DNA from: Isoptericola sp. BMS4
Lineage (GTDB): Bacteria > Actinomycetota > Actinomycetes > Actinomycetales > Cellulomonadaceae
NCBI RefSeq assembly: GCF_011634835.1
Contig: NZ_SIRP01000001.1
Location: 3,344,970-3,408,969 of the forward strand
Reading direction: 5' to 3'
Length of the DNA: 64,000 nt
How positions within the stretch are numbered: the stretch's first letter is position 1; each line of letters opens with the position of its first letter. Both the position numbers and the translations under genes were made by a program. Shown piece by piece: positions 51,846-63,631 of the stretch. Below the pieces are notes generated by a model that saw nothing but the letters and a program-made list of their open reading frames with translations, searched no databases and was not told the DNA's origin.

Positions 51846-53384
51846 TCATGGCGCGAACCTCAGGTTCGCGACGACCTTCTCGGCGGTCGCGGCCAGTCCC
51901 GCGGCCTGCTCGTCGGTCAGCTTCCCGGCGCGTGCCAGCCCGTCCACCTGTGCCGTGAACGCCTCGAGCGTCTCGAGCGCGCCGGCCGGGTCCTCGTCGA
52001 GGAGGTCGAACGCCCGATCGAGCTTGAGCGTGAGGGCCTTGCTGTTGCCCTGGTTGAGGCCGGACCCGGCGACGCCCCGGGTGAGGTCGTCGAGCTCGTC
52101 GGCGAGGAACGCCTGCGGCTTCCACAGGTAGTCGCGGGCGAAGACGGTGAACAGCTGGTTCCAGGCGTTGAAGTCGTGCGCACCGGCGACGACGACGTTC
52201 TCGACGACCGCTCGGTCGAGCGCGTCCACCGCGTCCGGGTCGGGCAGCCCGAAGTCCCAGGCGCCGCCGCCGTAGAGGATGTACGGCGCTGCGAGGTCCG
52301 GCGTCGTGTCGTCGACCCGCACGCCTCCGCTCCACGGCCCGTAGTAGCCGAACAGGGTGGGATCGTGGTCGATGATGTCCTGCGTGACGATGCTGCCCAT
52401 GGACAGGCCGGCGAACGCCCGGTCGGACGCCCTCGTCGAGACGTTGTAGGTGCTCTCCACGAACGGCAGGACGACGTCGCGCAGGTTGGGCGAGCCCGAG
52501 CCGATGCCGCCGAGGTAGTCGACGTTGGCGGTCACCACGACCGCGGGCTCGGTGAGACCGTCGGCGATCAGGTTGTCCATGATCACCGGCACGCTGCCGA
52601 TGTTCATCCAGTCCGACTGGTCCTGACCGCCGCCGTGCTGCATGTAGATCGACTTGTACGGCTCGGCGCGGTCCGGGTCGTAGCCCGGGGGCAGATACAC
52701 GCCCATGGTGCGCGTGGTGTCGTCCACCTGGAACGGGACGTAGCTCCACGTGCCGTGGGGCACGTCGGGCCTCGGGTTCTCGATCTCGCGCGCCGCGAGG
52801 GGCGCGTAGTCCTGCTTGACCGGGTCGTACGGCACGTTGACCTTGTTGAAGGCACGACGTGCGGTGCCCGTGAGCCCGTCCGGGGCGTACAGGGGCGGGT
52901 TCGCGGGGTCGGTCACCCAGTGGCTCGTGTCGTCGTCGACGTAGAACCAGTACTGGTTGGTCCCGGCGGCGAGCGGCACGTCGATGGTCCAGTAGCCGTC
53001 CCCGACCTCGGTCATCTGGGCGTCGTAGGCGCCGCCCCCACGCATCAGGCCGGGCCGGTACTCGTCCGGGGCGTAGACCGTCGGGTCGGCGGGGTCCTCC
53101 CAGTCCCGCAGCATGATGTCGGCGACGAAACGCACGCTGGTCGCCTCGGGGTCGTGGTAGACGAAGTGCCCCGTGTAGCCGGTCGGTGACGCGGGGTCCT
53201 CGACGATCGTGGGCCCGGGGGTGAGGTCCACCTCGTCGGCGTGCGCCGCCGGGACCGTGGCGCCGAACGCCACCGACGACGCCAGCGCCCAGGCCGCGAC
53301 CAGTGCCTGCGGCCGGGCGCCCCGGGGGCGGCCTCGTGCCCCCGTTCCGCGTGTTCCTGCCCATCGACTCCTTTGTCGGATCAT
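51846..53384 (-). CDS. Secreted CE1-like esterase with C-terminal FIMAH-type helical domain
   Basis: A 512-aa exported esterase. The N-terminus has basic residues and AALVAAWALASSVAFGATV-type hydrophobic core ending near AHADE, a signal peptide. An E-set domain (TGHFVYHDPEATSVRFVADI) precedes the CE1-like catalytic domain: YKSIYMQHGGGQDQSDWMNI, AFAGLSMGSIVTQDII with the Ser, and VVAGAHDFNAWNQLF with the His. The last 60 residues (TLKLDRAFDLLDEDPAGALE; FTAQVDGLARAGKLTDEQAA) match a FIMAH-like helical domain. ATG 53384 has GGAGGAA 9 nt upstream. First gene of the minus-strand esterase unit, probably a feruloyl or acetyl xylan esterase. Confidence 0.85.
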   Translation of the reverse strand: MIRQRSRWAGTRGTGARGRPRGARPQALVAAWALASSVAFGATVPAAHADEVDLTPGPTIVEDPASPTGYTGHFVYHDPEATSVRFVADIMLRDWEDPADPTVYAPDEYRPGLMRGGGAYDAQMTEVGDGYWTIDVPLAAGTNQYWFYVDDDTSHWVTDPANPPLYAPDGLTGTARRAFNKVNVPYDPVKQDYAPLAAREIENPRPDVPHGTWSYVPFQVDDTTRTMGVYLPPGYDPDRAEPYKSIYMQHGGGQDQSDWMNIGSVPVIMDNLIADGLTEPAVVVTANVDYLGGIGSGSPNLRDVVLPFVESTYNVSTRASDRAFAGLSMGSIVTQDIIDHDPTLFGYYGPWSGGVRVDDTTPDLAAPYILYGGGAWDFGLPDPDAVDALDRAVVENVVVAGAHDFNAWNQLFTVFARDYLWKPQAFLADELDDLTRGVAGSGLNQGNSKALTLKLDRAFDLLDEDPAGALETLEAFTAQVDGLARAGKLTDEQAAGLAATAEKVVANLRFAP

Positions 53385-53444
53385 CTGCGCTGTTCCTCCT
53401 CGAACGGCGGCGAGCAACCCGGTCGGCTGCCCGTGAGCCGGCCG

Positions 53445-53481
53445 TTGACACCCTGACCGGCGCCCCGTACTTTACCGGTAC
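53445..53481 (+). promoter_or_regulatory. ABC transporter promoter with overlapping LacI-type operator
   Basis: TTGACA (53445-53450), 17-bp spacer and TACTTT (53468-53473) form a near-consensus promoter 84 nt before the permease start. A palindrome TTTACCGGTAC (core TACCGGTA, 53473-53480) overlaps the -10. A CG-centred TACCGGTA core is typical of LacI-family operators, so the LacI regulator encoded at 48435 likely represses here. Confidence 0.7.
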
Positions 53482-53556
53482 ACACCGACGTTGTGGAGTA
53501 CCGCGAGAAAGAGCTCCACGGCGGAGCCGTCGACGATCGAGGAGGATCGCCGTCAC

Positions 53557-54456
53557 ATGAAGAGTGTTCTCTACTCCCAGCGCCTCGCGCCGTACTTCTT
53601 CATCCTGCCGTTCCTGCTCACCCTGCTGGTCTTCTGGCTGGTGCCGGTCGGCCGCTCGGTGGTCATGAGCTTCCAGGAGGTCCTGTACGGCCAGTCGACG
53701 TTCATCGGGCTCGACAACTACGAGCGGCTGTGGCGCGATCAGGTCTTCTGGACGGCCCTGGCCAACAGCATCCGCTACATGGTGCTGACGCTTCTCCTGC
53801 TCGTCCCGATCCCGATGGTGCTCGCCGCGATCATCAACTCGAGGATCGGAAGCAGCCGGATCAAAGGCTTCTTCAAGGCGTCACTGTTCGTCCCGGCGCT
53901 GACGTCGGTCGTCGTCGCCGGCATCGTGTTCCGGCTGATGTTCTCCGAGACCGAGTCGGGCCTGATGAACCAGGTGGTCGCCTTCTTCGGGTTCGGCCCG
54001 GTGCGCTGGCTGCGCGAGGACCTCACGGGTCTGTTCGCGCTGCTCCTGCTCGCCCTGTGGCGGTGGGCCGGCGTCAACACGATGTACTTCCTCGCCGGCA
54101 TCCAGGCCATCCCGAACGACTACTACGAGGCGGCGTCGCTCGACGGGGCGGGCAAGGTGCAGCAGTTCCTGCACGTCACGCTGCCCGGCCTCAAGCCGAC
54201 CATCGTCTACGTCACCACCATCAGCGTGTACGGCGGGCTGGCCATGTTCCTCGAGAGCTTCATGCTCTACGCCGGCAACAACTCGCCGAACAACCAGGGC
54301 CTCACGATCGTCGGCTACCTCTACCGCAAGGGCATCCAGGAGAACGACCTCGGGTTCGCCTCCGCCGTCGGGGTCGTGCTCCTCGTGCTGGTCCTGGCCA
54401 TCAACCTCACCCAGCTCACCGCCACGGGAACCTTCAAGAAGGAGTCGGCGCGATGA
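53557..54456 (+). CDS. Sugar ABC transporter permease (first)
   Basis: A 299-aa permease of the MalF/AraP type with six predicted helices. It starts MKSVLYSQRLAPYFFILPFL; the ATPase-contact EAA loop is YYEAASLDGAGKVQQFLHVT followed by LPGLKP (about 189-214). GGAGGA precedes ATG 53557; the frame extends upstream into the promoter region without support. It forms the membrane channel with the next gene. No ATPase gene is in the operon, so a shared MsiK-like ATPase encoded elsewhere is expected. Confidence 0.92.
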   Translation: MKSVLYSQRLAPYFFILPFLLTLLVFWLVPVGRSVVMSFQEVLYGQSTFIGLDNYERLWRDQVFWTALANSIRYMVLTLLLLVPIPMVLAAIINSRIGSSRIKGFFKASLFVPALTSVVVAGIVFRLMFSETESGLMNQVVAFFGFGPVRWLREDLTGLFALLLLALWRWAGVNTMYFLAGIQAIPNDYYEAASLDGAGKVQQFLHVTLPGLKPTIVYVTTISVYGGLAMFLESFMLYAGNNSPNNQGLTIVGYLYRKGIQENDLGFASAVGVVLLVLVLAINLTQLTATGTFKKESAR

Positions 54457-55346
54457 CACTGCAGAGAACGACGCCGCCGCCGGTCTCCGAGCCGACCCTC
54501 GACGCACGCCCCCGCACGACGCGCCGCGCCGCCGCCCGCGCCCAGGGCGTCCTTCTCCTCGTGATCGCGATGATCGCCCTGGTGCCGCTCGCCGCGATCT
54601 TCGTCGGGACGTTCCAGGACGGGAACGAGATCATCCGCAACGGGATCTCCCTCTCGGTCGACGTCTCCGAGCTGAGCCTGGACAACTACGTCATGCTCTT
54701 CACGGACTCCGGGCTGTACTTCCAGTGGTTCGCCAACAGCCTGGTCATCACCGTCGTCCAGGTGGCCGGCACCCTCCTGATCAGCTCGTTCGTCGCCTAC
54801 GGGTTCGCGATGTACGAGTTCCGGGGCAAGAACCTCGGGTTCATCCTCGTGCTCATCCTGATGACCGTCCCGTTCGAGATGCTCATGCTCCCGCTCTACG
54901 TCCAGGTGAACAACGTCGGGGCGGCGGACCAGTATTGGGCCGTGGTGGTGCCGTTCCTGGCACAGGCCGTGACGATCTTCTTCTTCCGCCAGTACTTCCT
55001 GGGCGTACCGAAGGAGATCCTCGAGGCCGGCCGCGTCGACGGGGTGACCGAGTTCGGGATCTTCTTCAAGCTCGTGGTCCCGATCGCCAAGCCCGCCTTC
55101 GCGGCGATGGCGATCCTCAACTCGATGCTCATCTGGAACAACTTCCTGTGGCCGCTGCTCGTGCTGCGCTCCCCCGAGAAGTTCGTGCTCCCCATCGGCC
55201 TGAACACGCTGCTCACGCCCTACGGCAACAACTACGAGCTGCTGATCGTCGGGTCGTTCTTCTCCCTGATCCCGATCCTCCTCCTGTTCCTGGCCTTCCA
55301 GAGGTTCTTCATCGACGGCATGACCGCCGGCGCGGTGAAGGGCTGA
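54453..55346 (+). CDS. Sugar ABC transporter permease (second)
   Basis: A 297-aa MalG/AraQ-type permease with six helices (GVLLLVIAMIALVPLAAIFV as the first). The EAA loop is ILEAGRVDGVTEFGIFFKLV followed by VPIAKP (about 189-214). The ATG overlaps the first permease stop (ATGA, 54453-54456), a tight co-translation signal. Confidence 0.92.
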   Translation: MTLQRTTPPPVSEPTLDARPRTTRRAAARAQGVLLLVIAMIALVPLAAIFVGTFQDGNEIIRNGISLSVDVSELSLDNYVMLFTDSGLYFQWFANSLVITVVQVAGTLLISSFVAYGFAMYEFRGKNLGFILVLILMTVPFEMLMLPLYVQVNNVGAADQYWAVVVPFLAQAVTIFFFRQYFLGVPKEILEAGRVDGVTEFGIFFKLVVPIAKPAFAAMAILNSMLIWNNFLWPLLVLRSPEKFVLPIGLNTLLTPYGNNYELLIVGSFFSLIPILLLFLAFQRFFIDGMTAGAVKG

Positions 55347-55396
55347 CCCGCACCCCGCACGATCAACCATCCGGTGACCCAGATAGGAGTACGACG

Positions 55397-56758
55397 ATGC
55401 ACTTCCGAAGGACCCTGGCGACCGCGCTGGCGACGGGACTCGCCGTCAGCGCCCTGGCCGCGTGCGGCAGCAGCAGCGGTGGCGACGGCGAGTCGGACGG
55501 CGAGGTCATCGAGGGGGCCGAGGCCCCCGAGGGCGCCACGCCACTCGACATGTGGGTGTTCGCCGAGCTCCACGCCGACGTGTACGACGACATGGCGGTC
55601 AAGTGGAACGAGGAGAATCCCGACAGGGCGATCGACCTCAACGTGACCGTCTACCCGTACCAGGACATGCACGACAAGCTCCTGCTCGCCGTGAACTCCG
55701 GTCAGGGCCTGCCGGACCTGGCCGACATCGAGGTCAACAAGTTCTCCAACTTCGTCAAGGGCGACAACCCGCCGCTCGTCGACCTCACCGAGGCCGCGCA
55801 GCCCTACGTCGACGACATCGTGCAGGCCCGGCTCGACCTCTACAGCCGCAACGGCAAGATCTACGGCTACCCCACGCACGTCGGCGCCTTCACCGCCTTC
55901 TACAACACCGAGCTCCTCGAGGACGCCGGGATCGACTACACGACGATCACGACGTGGGACGACTTCGCCGAGGCCGGCACCGCCTACCACGAGGCGACCG
56001 GCAAGGCCTTCAGCGTCTCGAGCACCGGTGTGTTCTTCACCGAGCCGCTGGCGATCGCCCAGCTGGGCGGGCAGCTCTTCGACGACGACGGCCTCGGCGA
56101 CGTCGCCGTGAACAGCCCCGAGGTCGTCGAGGCGATGCAGATGTTCCAGGACATGCAGGAGACCGGCGCACTCGCCACCATCCCCGGCGGCAGCCCGGAC
56201 AGCGAGGAGGGCTACGGCGCCATCAACAACGGCGACTACGCCGCGATCGTGTACCCGGCCTGGTACACCTCGCGCTTCGTCGACTACATGCCCGACCTGG
56301 CCGGCAAGGTCGCCATCGCCCCCGCTCCCCAGATCGAGGGCTCGGACACCCTCACGATCGGCGGCGGCGGCACGGGTACCGCCGTCCCGGTGGGCTCGGA
56401 GCACGAGGAGCTGGCCACCGACTTCCTCGCCTACGCCAAGCTCTCCCTCGACGCCAACGTCGCGGTGTGGGAGGTGCTCGGCTTCGACCCGGTGAACATG
56501 TCGGTGTGGGAGGACGAGTCGGTCACGCACAACCCCGACAACAAGTTCAACGAGTACTTCCAGACGAACCTGTTCGACGTGCTGAACTCGGTGCAGGGCG
56601 GGATCGGGCACTTCGAGTCGTTCTCCAACGAGAACCTGCCCACGGTCGACAACTGGTTCCGGACCGTGACCCTGAACGAGGTCTACGAGAACGGCACGCC
56701 CGCGCAGGACGCGCTCGACCAGGCCCAGGACGACCTGCAGAACGAGCTGGGCCAGTAG
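55397..56758 (+). CDS. Sugar-binding lipoprotein of the ABC transporter
   Basis: A 453-aa solute-binding protein. MHFRRTLATALATGLAVSAL then AAC forms a lipoprotein signal with the Cys at about 23. The mature part has the family pattern: DMWVFAELHADVYDDMAVKW, GQGLPDLADIEVNKFSNFVK, YGYPTHVGAFTAFYNTELLE and GDYAAIVYPAWYTSRFVDYM. It resembles arabino-oligosaccharide-binding AraN. The neighbouring GH51 enzyme suggests arabinose-containing oligosaccharides as ligand. GGAG lies 8 nt before the ATG. Confidence 0.9.
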   Translation: MHFRRTLATALATGLAVSALAACGSSSGGDGESDGEVIEGAEAPEGATPLDMWVFAELHADVYDDMAVKWNEENPDRAIDLNVTVYPYQDMHDKLLLAVNSGQGLPDLADIEVNKFSNFVKGDNPPLVDLTEAAQPYVDDIVQARLDLYSRNGKIYGYPTHVGAFTAFYNTELLEDAGIDYTTITTWDDFAEAGTAYHEATGKAFSVSSTGVFFTEPLAIAQLGGQLFDDDGLGDVAVNSPEVVEAMQMFQDMQETGALATIPGGSPDSEEGYGAINNGDYAAIVYPAWYTSRFVDYMPDLAGKVAIAPAPQIEGSDTLTIGGGGTGTAVPVGSEHEELATDFLAYAKLSLDANVAVWEVLGFDPVNMSVWEDESVTHNPDNKFNEYFQTNLFDVLNSVQGGIGHFESFSNENLPTVDNWFRTVTLNEVYENGTPAQDALDQAQDDLQNELGQ

Positions 56759-56777
56759 CCCACCGGCTCCACCTGGC

Positions 56778-56825
56778 GTCCGGGCGGGGCGAGACCGGTC
56801 GCGAGAGCGACCGCCCCGCCCGGAC
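56778..56825 (+). terminator. Attenuating hairpin between the binding protein and the GH51 gene
   Basis: GTCCGGGCGGGGCG (56778-56791) pairs perfectly with CGCCCCGCCCGGAC (56812-56825); the 20-nt loop holds a small inner stem GGTCGC-GAGA-GCGACC. It probably gives partial termination and mRNA protection so that the binding protein is made in excess over downstream products. Confidence 0.6.
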
Positions 56826-56868
56826 GCGACCGCACCTCCGCCCCGAGCACCAAGGAGCACGATCACCC

Positions 56869-58380
56869 ATGCTGTCCGCCACCGTCACCGTCGACCCGGC
56901 GTTCGTCGTCGGCCCCGTCCGCCGCCGCACCTTCGGGTCGTTCGTCGAGCACCTCGGCCGGTGCGTCTACACGGGGATCCACGACCCCGGGCATCCCACG
57001 GCCGACTCCGACGGGTTCCGCGGCGACGTGCTCGAGCTGACCCGCGAGCTGGGCGTGTCGACCGTGCGCTACCCGGGCGGGAACTTCGTGTCCGGCTACC
57101 GCTGGGAGGACGGGATCGGGCCGGCCGAGCAGCGCCCGCGTCGCCTCGACCTGGCCTGGCACTCCACCGAGCCGAACCAGGTGGGGGTGGACGAGTTCAT
57201 GCGCTGGGCCGCGCGGGCCGGCGTGGAGCCGATGATGGCCGTCAACCTCGGCACCCGCGGCGTGGCGGAGGCTCTGGACCTGCTCGAGTACTGCAACGTG
57301 CCCGGCGGTACCGAGATGAGCGAGCGGCGACGGGCCAACGGTGCGCCGGAGCCGTACCGCGTGACGATGTGGTGCCTCGGCAACGAGATGGACGGGCCGT
57401 GGCAGATCGGGCACAAGACCGCGCACGAGTACGGCCGCCTCGCCGCCGAGACGGCCCGCGCCATGCGGATGGTCGACCCGGACGTCGAGCTCGTCGTGTG
57501 CGGCTCCTCGAACTCCCGGATGCCGACGTTCGGCGCGTGGGAGCACACCGTCCTCACGGAGGCGTACGAGCACGTCGACCACGTCTCCGCGCACGCCTAC
57601 TACTACGAGGAGGACGGCGATCTCTCGTCGTTCCTCGCGTCGGCGGTCGACATGGACCGCTTCATCGAGTCCGTCGCCGCGACGGCGGACGCCGTGCGCG
57701 CCGCCGGGAAGCACACCAAGCGGATCCACGTCTCGTTCGACGAGTGGAACGTCTGGTACCAGCAGCGCGCCGAGTCCCGGCCCCCGTCGGGGGACGACTG
57801 GCCCGTCGCCCCGGTCCTGCTCGAGGACCGGTACAACGTGGCCGACGCCGTCGTCGTCGGCAACCTGCTCGTCTCGCTGCTGCGGCACACCGACCGGGTG
57901 CACGCCGCCTCGCTGGCCCAGCTCGTCAACGTCATCGCGCCGATCATGACCGAGCCCGGCGGACGCATCTGGAAGCAGACGATCTTTCACCCCTTCGCCC
58001 TCACCTCCCGGTTCGCTCGGGGCGAGGTGCTGCGCGTCGCGGTCGACTCACCCGTGCACGACACGGCGAAGTTCGGCGACGTCGCGGCTCTCGATGCGGT
58101 CGCCACCCACGACGCCGAGACCGGAGACGTCGTGGTCTTCGCGACCAACCGCTCGGTGACGGACGAGGTGGCCCTCGACGTCGACCTGCGCGGGTTCCCC
58201 GGCATGCGGCTCGTCGAGGCGCTCACCCTGGCCAACCCCGACCACACGTGGTCGGCGACGGTCGACGACGACACCTCGGTGGTCCCGCGCACCAACGCCT
58301 CGGCCAAGGTGGCCGACGACCGGGCGCATGCGGACCTGCCGCCCGTGTCATGGTCGGTCATGCGTCTCACGCGCGCGTGA
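56869..58380 (+). CDS. abfA: Alpha-L-arabinofuranosidase, GH51
   Basis: A 503-aa intracellular enzyme without a signal peptide. [20 protein letters not shown] (about 24-43) and [20 protein letters not shown] (about 63-82) are GH51 hallmarks. The acid/base Glu is in [14 protein letters not shown] (about 173) and the nucleophile Glu in [13 protein letters not shown] (about 291). The C-terminal 130 residues form the beta sandwich. It releases arabinose from imported arabino(xylo)oligosaccharides. ATG 56869 follows AAGGAG. It closes the ABC operon after a hairpin. Confidence 0.95.
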   Translation: MLSATVTVDPAFVVGPVRRRTFGSFVEHLGRCVYTGIHDPGHPTADSDGFRGDVLELTRELGVSTVRYPGGNFVSGYRWEDGIGPAEQRPRRLDLAWHSTEPNQVGVDEFMRWAARAGVEPMMAVNLGTRGVAEALDLLEYCNVPGGTEMSERRRANGAPEPYRVTMWCLGNEMDGPWQIGHKTAHEYGRLAAETARAMRMVDPDVELVVCGSSNSRMPTFGAWEHTVLTEAYEHVDHVSAHAYYYEEDGDLSSFLASAVDMDRFIESVAATADAVRAAGKHTKRIHVSFDEWNVWYQQRAESRPPSGDDWPVAPVLLEDRYNVADAVVVGNLLVSLLRHTDRVHAASLAQLVNVIAPIMTEPGGRIWKQTIFHPFALTSRFARGEVLRVAVDSPVHDTAKFGDVAALDAVATHDAETGDVVVFATNRSVTDEVALDVDLRGFPGMRLVEALTLANPDHTWSATVDDDTSVVPRTNASAKVADDRAHADLPPVSWSVMRLTRA

Positions 58381-58405
58381 CGACCTACCGCACGAGCCGA
58401 CGCCC

Positions 58406-58435
58406 TTGCCCGGCGGAGAGGTCCACACCGATACT
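58406..58435 (+). promoter_or_regulatory. Promoter of the methylglyoxal synthase gene
   Basis: TTGCCC (58406-58411), 18-bp spacer and GATACT (58430-58435), 64 nt before the mgsA start, downstream of the GH51 stop. This separates mgsA transcription from the arabinose operon. Confidence 0.45.
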
Positions 58436-58498
58436 GGACGACACGACGCTTGCGACGAGGCGGGTGACGGTTCCTGCCCACGTCGACGGAGGTCGCGC

Positions 58499-58957
58499 AT
58501 GCACCCGGCAGCCAAGCAACGTCATATCGCCCTGGTAGCCCACGACAACATGAAGGTCGAGCTGCTGCGCTGGGCCGACTACAACCGTGGCACCCTCGCC
58601 CAGCACCACCTCTACGCGACCGGCACCACCGGCACGATGCTCGAGTACGAGCTCGGGCTCCCGGTGCACCGGTTCCTCTCCGGCCCGGTCGGCGGGGACC
58701 AGCAGATCGGCGCGCGCATCGCCGAGGGCGGCCTCGATCTGCTGATCTTCCTCTGGGATCCGCTCGAGGCGCAGCCGCACGACCCGGACGTCAAGGCCCT
58801 GCTGCGGATCGGCGCCGTCTGGAACCTCCCGATGGCCTGCAACGTCTCCACCGCCGACATGATCATCTCGTCCCCGCTGCTGGCGGGCGACTACGAGCAC
58901 CGCCGGCCCGACCTCGCGCCCCGCGACTGGGGCCGGACGGCCGAGCTCTTGGCTTGA
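58499..58957 (+). CDS. mgsA: Methylglyoxal synthase
   Basis: A 152-aa protein with all family landmarks: [16 protein letters not shown] (catalytic Asp region, about 11-26), [11 protein letters not shown] (phosphate loop), [38 protein letters not shown] with the second Asp, and [16 protein letters not shown]. It converts dihydroxyacetone phosphate to methylglyoxal, a bypass that releases phosphate when sugar phosphates build up. ATG 58499 has GGAGG 6 nt upstream. Its position after a sugar-uptake operon fits a safety-valve role. Confidence 0.94.
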   Translation: MHPAAKQRHIALVAHDNMKVELLRWADYNRGTLAQHHLYATGTTGTMLEYELGLPVHRFLSGPVGGDQQIGARIAEGGLDLLIFLWDPLEAQPHDPDVKALLRIGAVWNLPMACNVSTADMIISSPLLAGDYEHRRPDLAPRDWGRTAELLA

Positions 58958-58975
58958 CCCCCGTCCGCACACGAC

Positions 58976-59010
58976 GAGGCCCGGACCCGCCTGCTGCGGG
59001 TCCGGGCCTC
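58976..59010. terminator. Bidirectional terminator between mgsA and nrdF
   Basis: GAGGCCCGGACCCGC (58976-58990), loop CTGCT, GCGGGTCCGGGCCTC (58996-59010): a perfect 15-bp stem followed by TCTCGTC, between convergent genes. Confidence 0.8.
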
Positions 59011-59045
59011 TCGTCAGCCGCGGGAGCGCAGGGCCGGGACGGTGC

Positions 59046-62223
<3,178 letters not shown>

Positions 62224-62227
<4 letters not shown>

Positions 62228-62655
62228 GCCGAGATCAGTGACTGTCGTTGCCAAAATCGTCCCAATCCGTCACGGACGCGGCGGGCGTCCTCAGCCGTCC
62301 CCAGGAGTTCGAAGGCGTACAGGTACGGCACCTGGCACTTCGCGGAGATGATGTCGCCGGCGATGCAGTAGGCAGCGCCGAAGTTGGTGTTGCCCGCGGC
62401 GATGACGCCGCGGACGAGCGACCGGTTGTGCGGGTCGTTGAGGAACTCGCGCACCCGGCGTGGGACCGCGCCGCCCTCGTTGCCCCCGCCGTAGGTGGGG
62501 ACCATGAGCACGTACGGCTCGGTCACGGTCAGGAACCCGTCGGACTTGCGCAGCGGGATCCGGTGCGTGGGGATGCCCAGCTCGTCGAGGCCGAGGCGCT
62601 GGACGAAGCGGTGGGTGTTCTCCGACACGCTGGAGAAGTAGACGAGAGAGCCCAT
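62224..62655 (-). CDS. nrdI: Flavodoxin-like NrdI, activator of NrdF
   Basis: A 143-aa NrdI starting [20 protein letters not shown], with the FMN phosphate loop [30 protein letters not shown] and [20 protein letters not shown] are the other FMN-contacting loops. It supplies oxidant for assembly of the dimanganese-tyrosyl radical cofactor of NrdF. ATG 62655 follows GGGGGAGGGG. Confidence 0.95.
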
Positions 62656-62715
62656 GTTCCCCTCCCCCGGGTACTGCTGGCTGGCCGGCCGCGCACTGCG
62701 TCGCCGGAGGTGCGC

Positions 62716-62790
62716 GGCGCCCCGGGTCGGGTGTCGGTTCCCGGGGCGCCGGCCGTGCGGGGTGGCGCGGGCCGCGCACCGCGCGGCCCG
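62716..62790 (-). terminator. Two stem-loops between nrdH and nrdI
   Basis: GGCGCCCCGGG / CCCGGGGCGCC (62716-62726, 62740-62750; 11 bp, 13-nt loop) and CGGGCCGCGC / GCGCGGCCCG (62768-62777, 62781-62790; 10 bp, 3-nt loop). They lie just after nrdH and may attenuate read-through so that more NrdH than NrdIEF is made. Confidence 0.5.
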
Positions 62791-62795
62791 TGACG

Positions 62796-63038
62796 TCAGG
62801 CGGAGACGGCCTGCTGCGCCGCGACCGCGCTGATCTGGTCCGGCCGGAAGCCCGACCAGTGCGTGTCGCCGGCGACGACGACGGGCGCCTGCAGGTACCC
62901 GAGCCCACGGACCATCTCGAGCGCCTCGGCGTCCTGCGTGATGTCGACCACCGTGTACTCGACGCCCTTGCGGTCGAGAGCGCGGTAGGTCGCGTCGCAC
63001 TGCACGCAGGCCGGCTTGCTGTAGACCGTGATGCTCAT
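62796..63038 (-). CDS. nrdH: Glutaredoxin-like NrdH redoxin
   Basis: An 80-aa redoxin starting [20 protein letters not shown] with the active site C-V-Q-C (about 11-14), [20 protein letters not shown] and [20 protein letters not shown] with the cis-Pro region. It reduces NrdE. ATG 63038 follows GGGGAG. First gene of nrdHIEF. Confidence 0.95.
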   Translation of the reverse strand: MSITVYSKPACVQCDATYRALDRKGVEYTVVDITQDAEALEMVRGLGYLQAPVVVAGDTHWSGFRPDQISAVAAQQAVSA

Positions 63039-63205
63039 GTCGTTACTCCCCTTCTCCGCTCCCCCCGCGGGGGCGTCCTGGCGTCTGCGCGTGCTCTCGT
63101 GAGGCGGTCCGGGCGGTGGGCCTGCGAGGCCGAGACCTGGGACGACACTCGTGGAACTACGCCGATGTGCTTTGTGCGGAGGCCTGTGGGCTCCGCGTGC
63201 TCCAA

Positions 63206-63252
63206 ACACTACACCTAGTGGTCGCGGCTCGCGCGGCACCGACATGTTGTGG
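63206..63252 (-). promoter_or_regulatory. Pair of NrdR boxes upstream of nrdH
   Basis: ACACTACACCTAGTGG (63206-63221) matches the NrdR consensus acaCwAtATaTwGtgt at 12 of 16 positions. CACCGACATGTTGTGG (63237-63252) matches the six core positions. Their starts are 31 bp apart, three helical turns, which is the usual spacing of paired NrdR boxes. The first overlaps a possible -10 (TAGTGT on the minus strand). NrdR would repress nrdHIEF here. Confidence 0.65.
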
Positions 63253-63631
63253 TTGACACGCGTGTCGTTTCGTTCCGGCCGATGCTTCCGACCGCTTCCT
63301 CAAGCGTCCCACGACCCCCTGACACGCCCTCGGTCCACACCCCTGTGCAGGCGCCCCGGATGCCGCTGCCGCACCGTTCCGCGGCTGGCCGCCGATGTCC
63401 ACAGGCGGTGCACGAGGCGCGTCCACAGGGTGTGCGCGGACGGGGCCGGCGCGACACGCCGACGGCGGTCCGCCCCCGGCTCGCGCATCGCCCGCCGTCC
63501 GGCACCCAGCATTCCGGACATACCTGGCGAGTCCTCGTCCGAACATTTCTCGATCGGTCGGCGTGTCGCGCCCGCGGGCGTGTCCCACACCGGCCGGGCA
63601 CGCCGAGCCGGTGACGCCGGGGCCGGTCGCG
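63253..63631. other. Gene-free stretch upstream of nrdH
   Basis: About 380 bp without a credible gene. It holds a 12-bp palindrome GACACGCGTGTC (63255-63266) and three same-strand TCCACA words: CGGTCCACA (63331), ATGTCCACA (63395, one mismatch to the DnaA box TTGTCCACA) and GCGTCCACA (63419). Short ORFs through it are Arg-rich and look like shadows. Confidence 0.5.

Noticed and set aside
49549-53556. Single 1335-codon minus-strand frame spanning both esterase genes
   Set aside because: The segment upstream of 51792 in this frame is antisense-like Arg-rich sequence; the second esterase is in a different frame with its own signal peptide, Ser/His motifs and ribosome site.
63249-63614. 121-codon plus-strand frame in the nrdH upstream region
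   Set aside because: Arg/Pro-rich, no ribosome site, no motif; overlapped by similar frames on the other strand.
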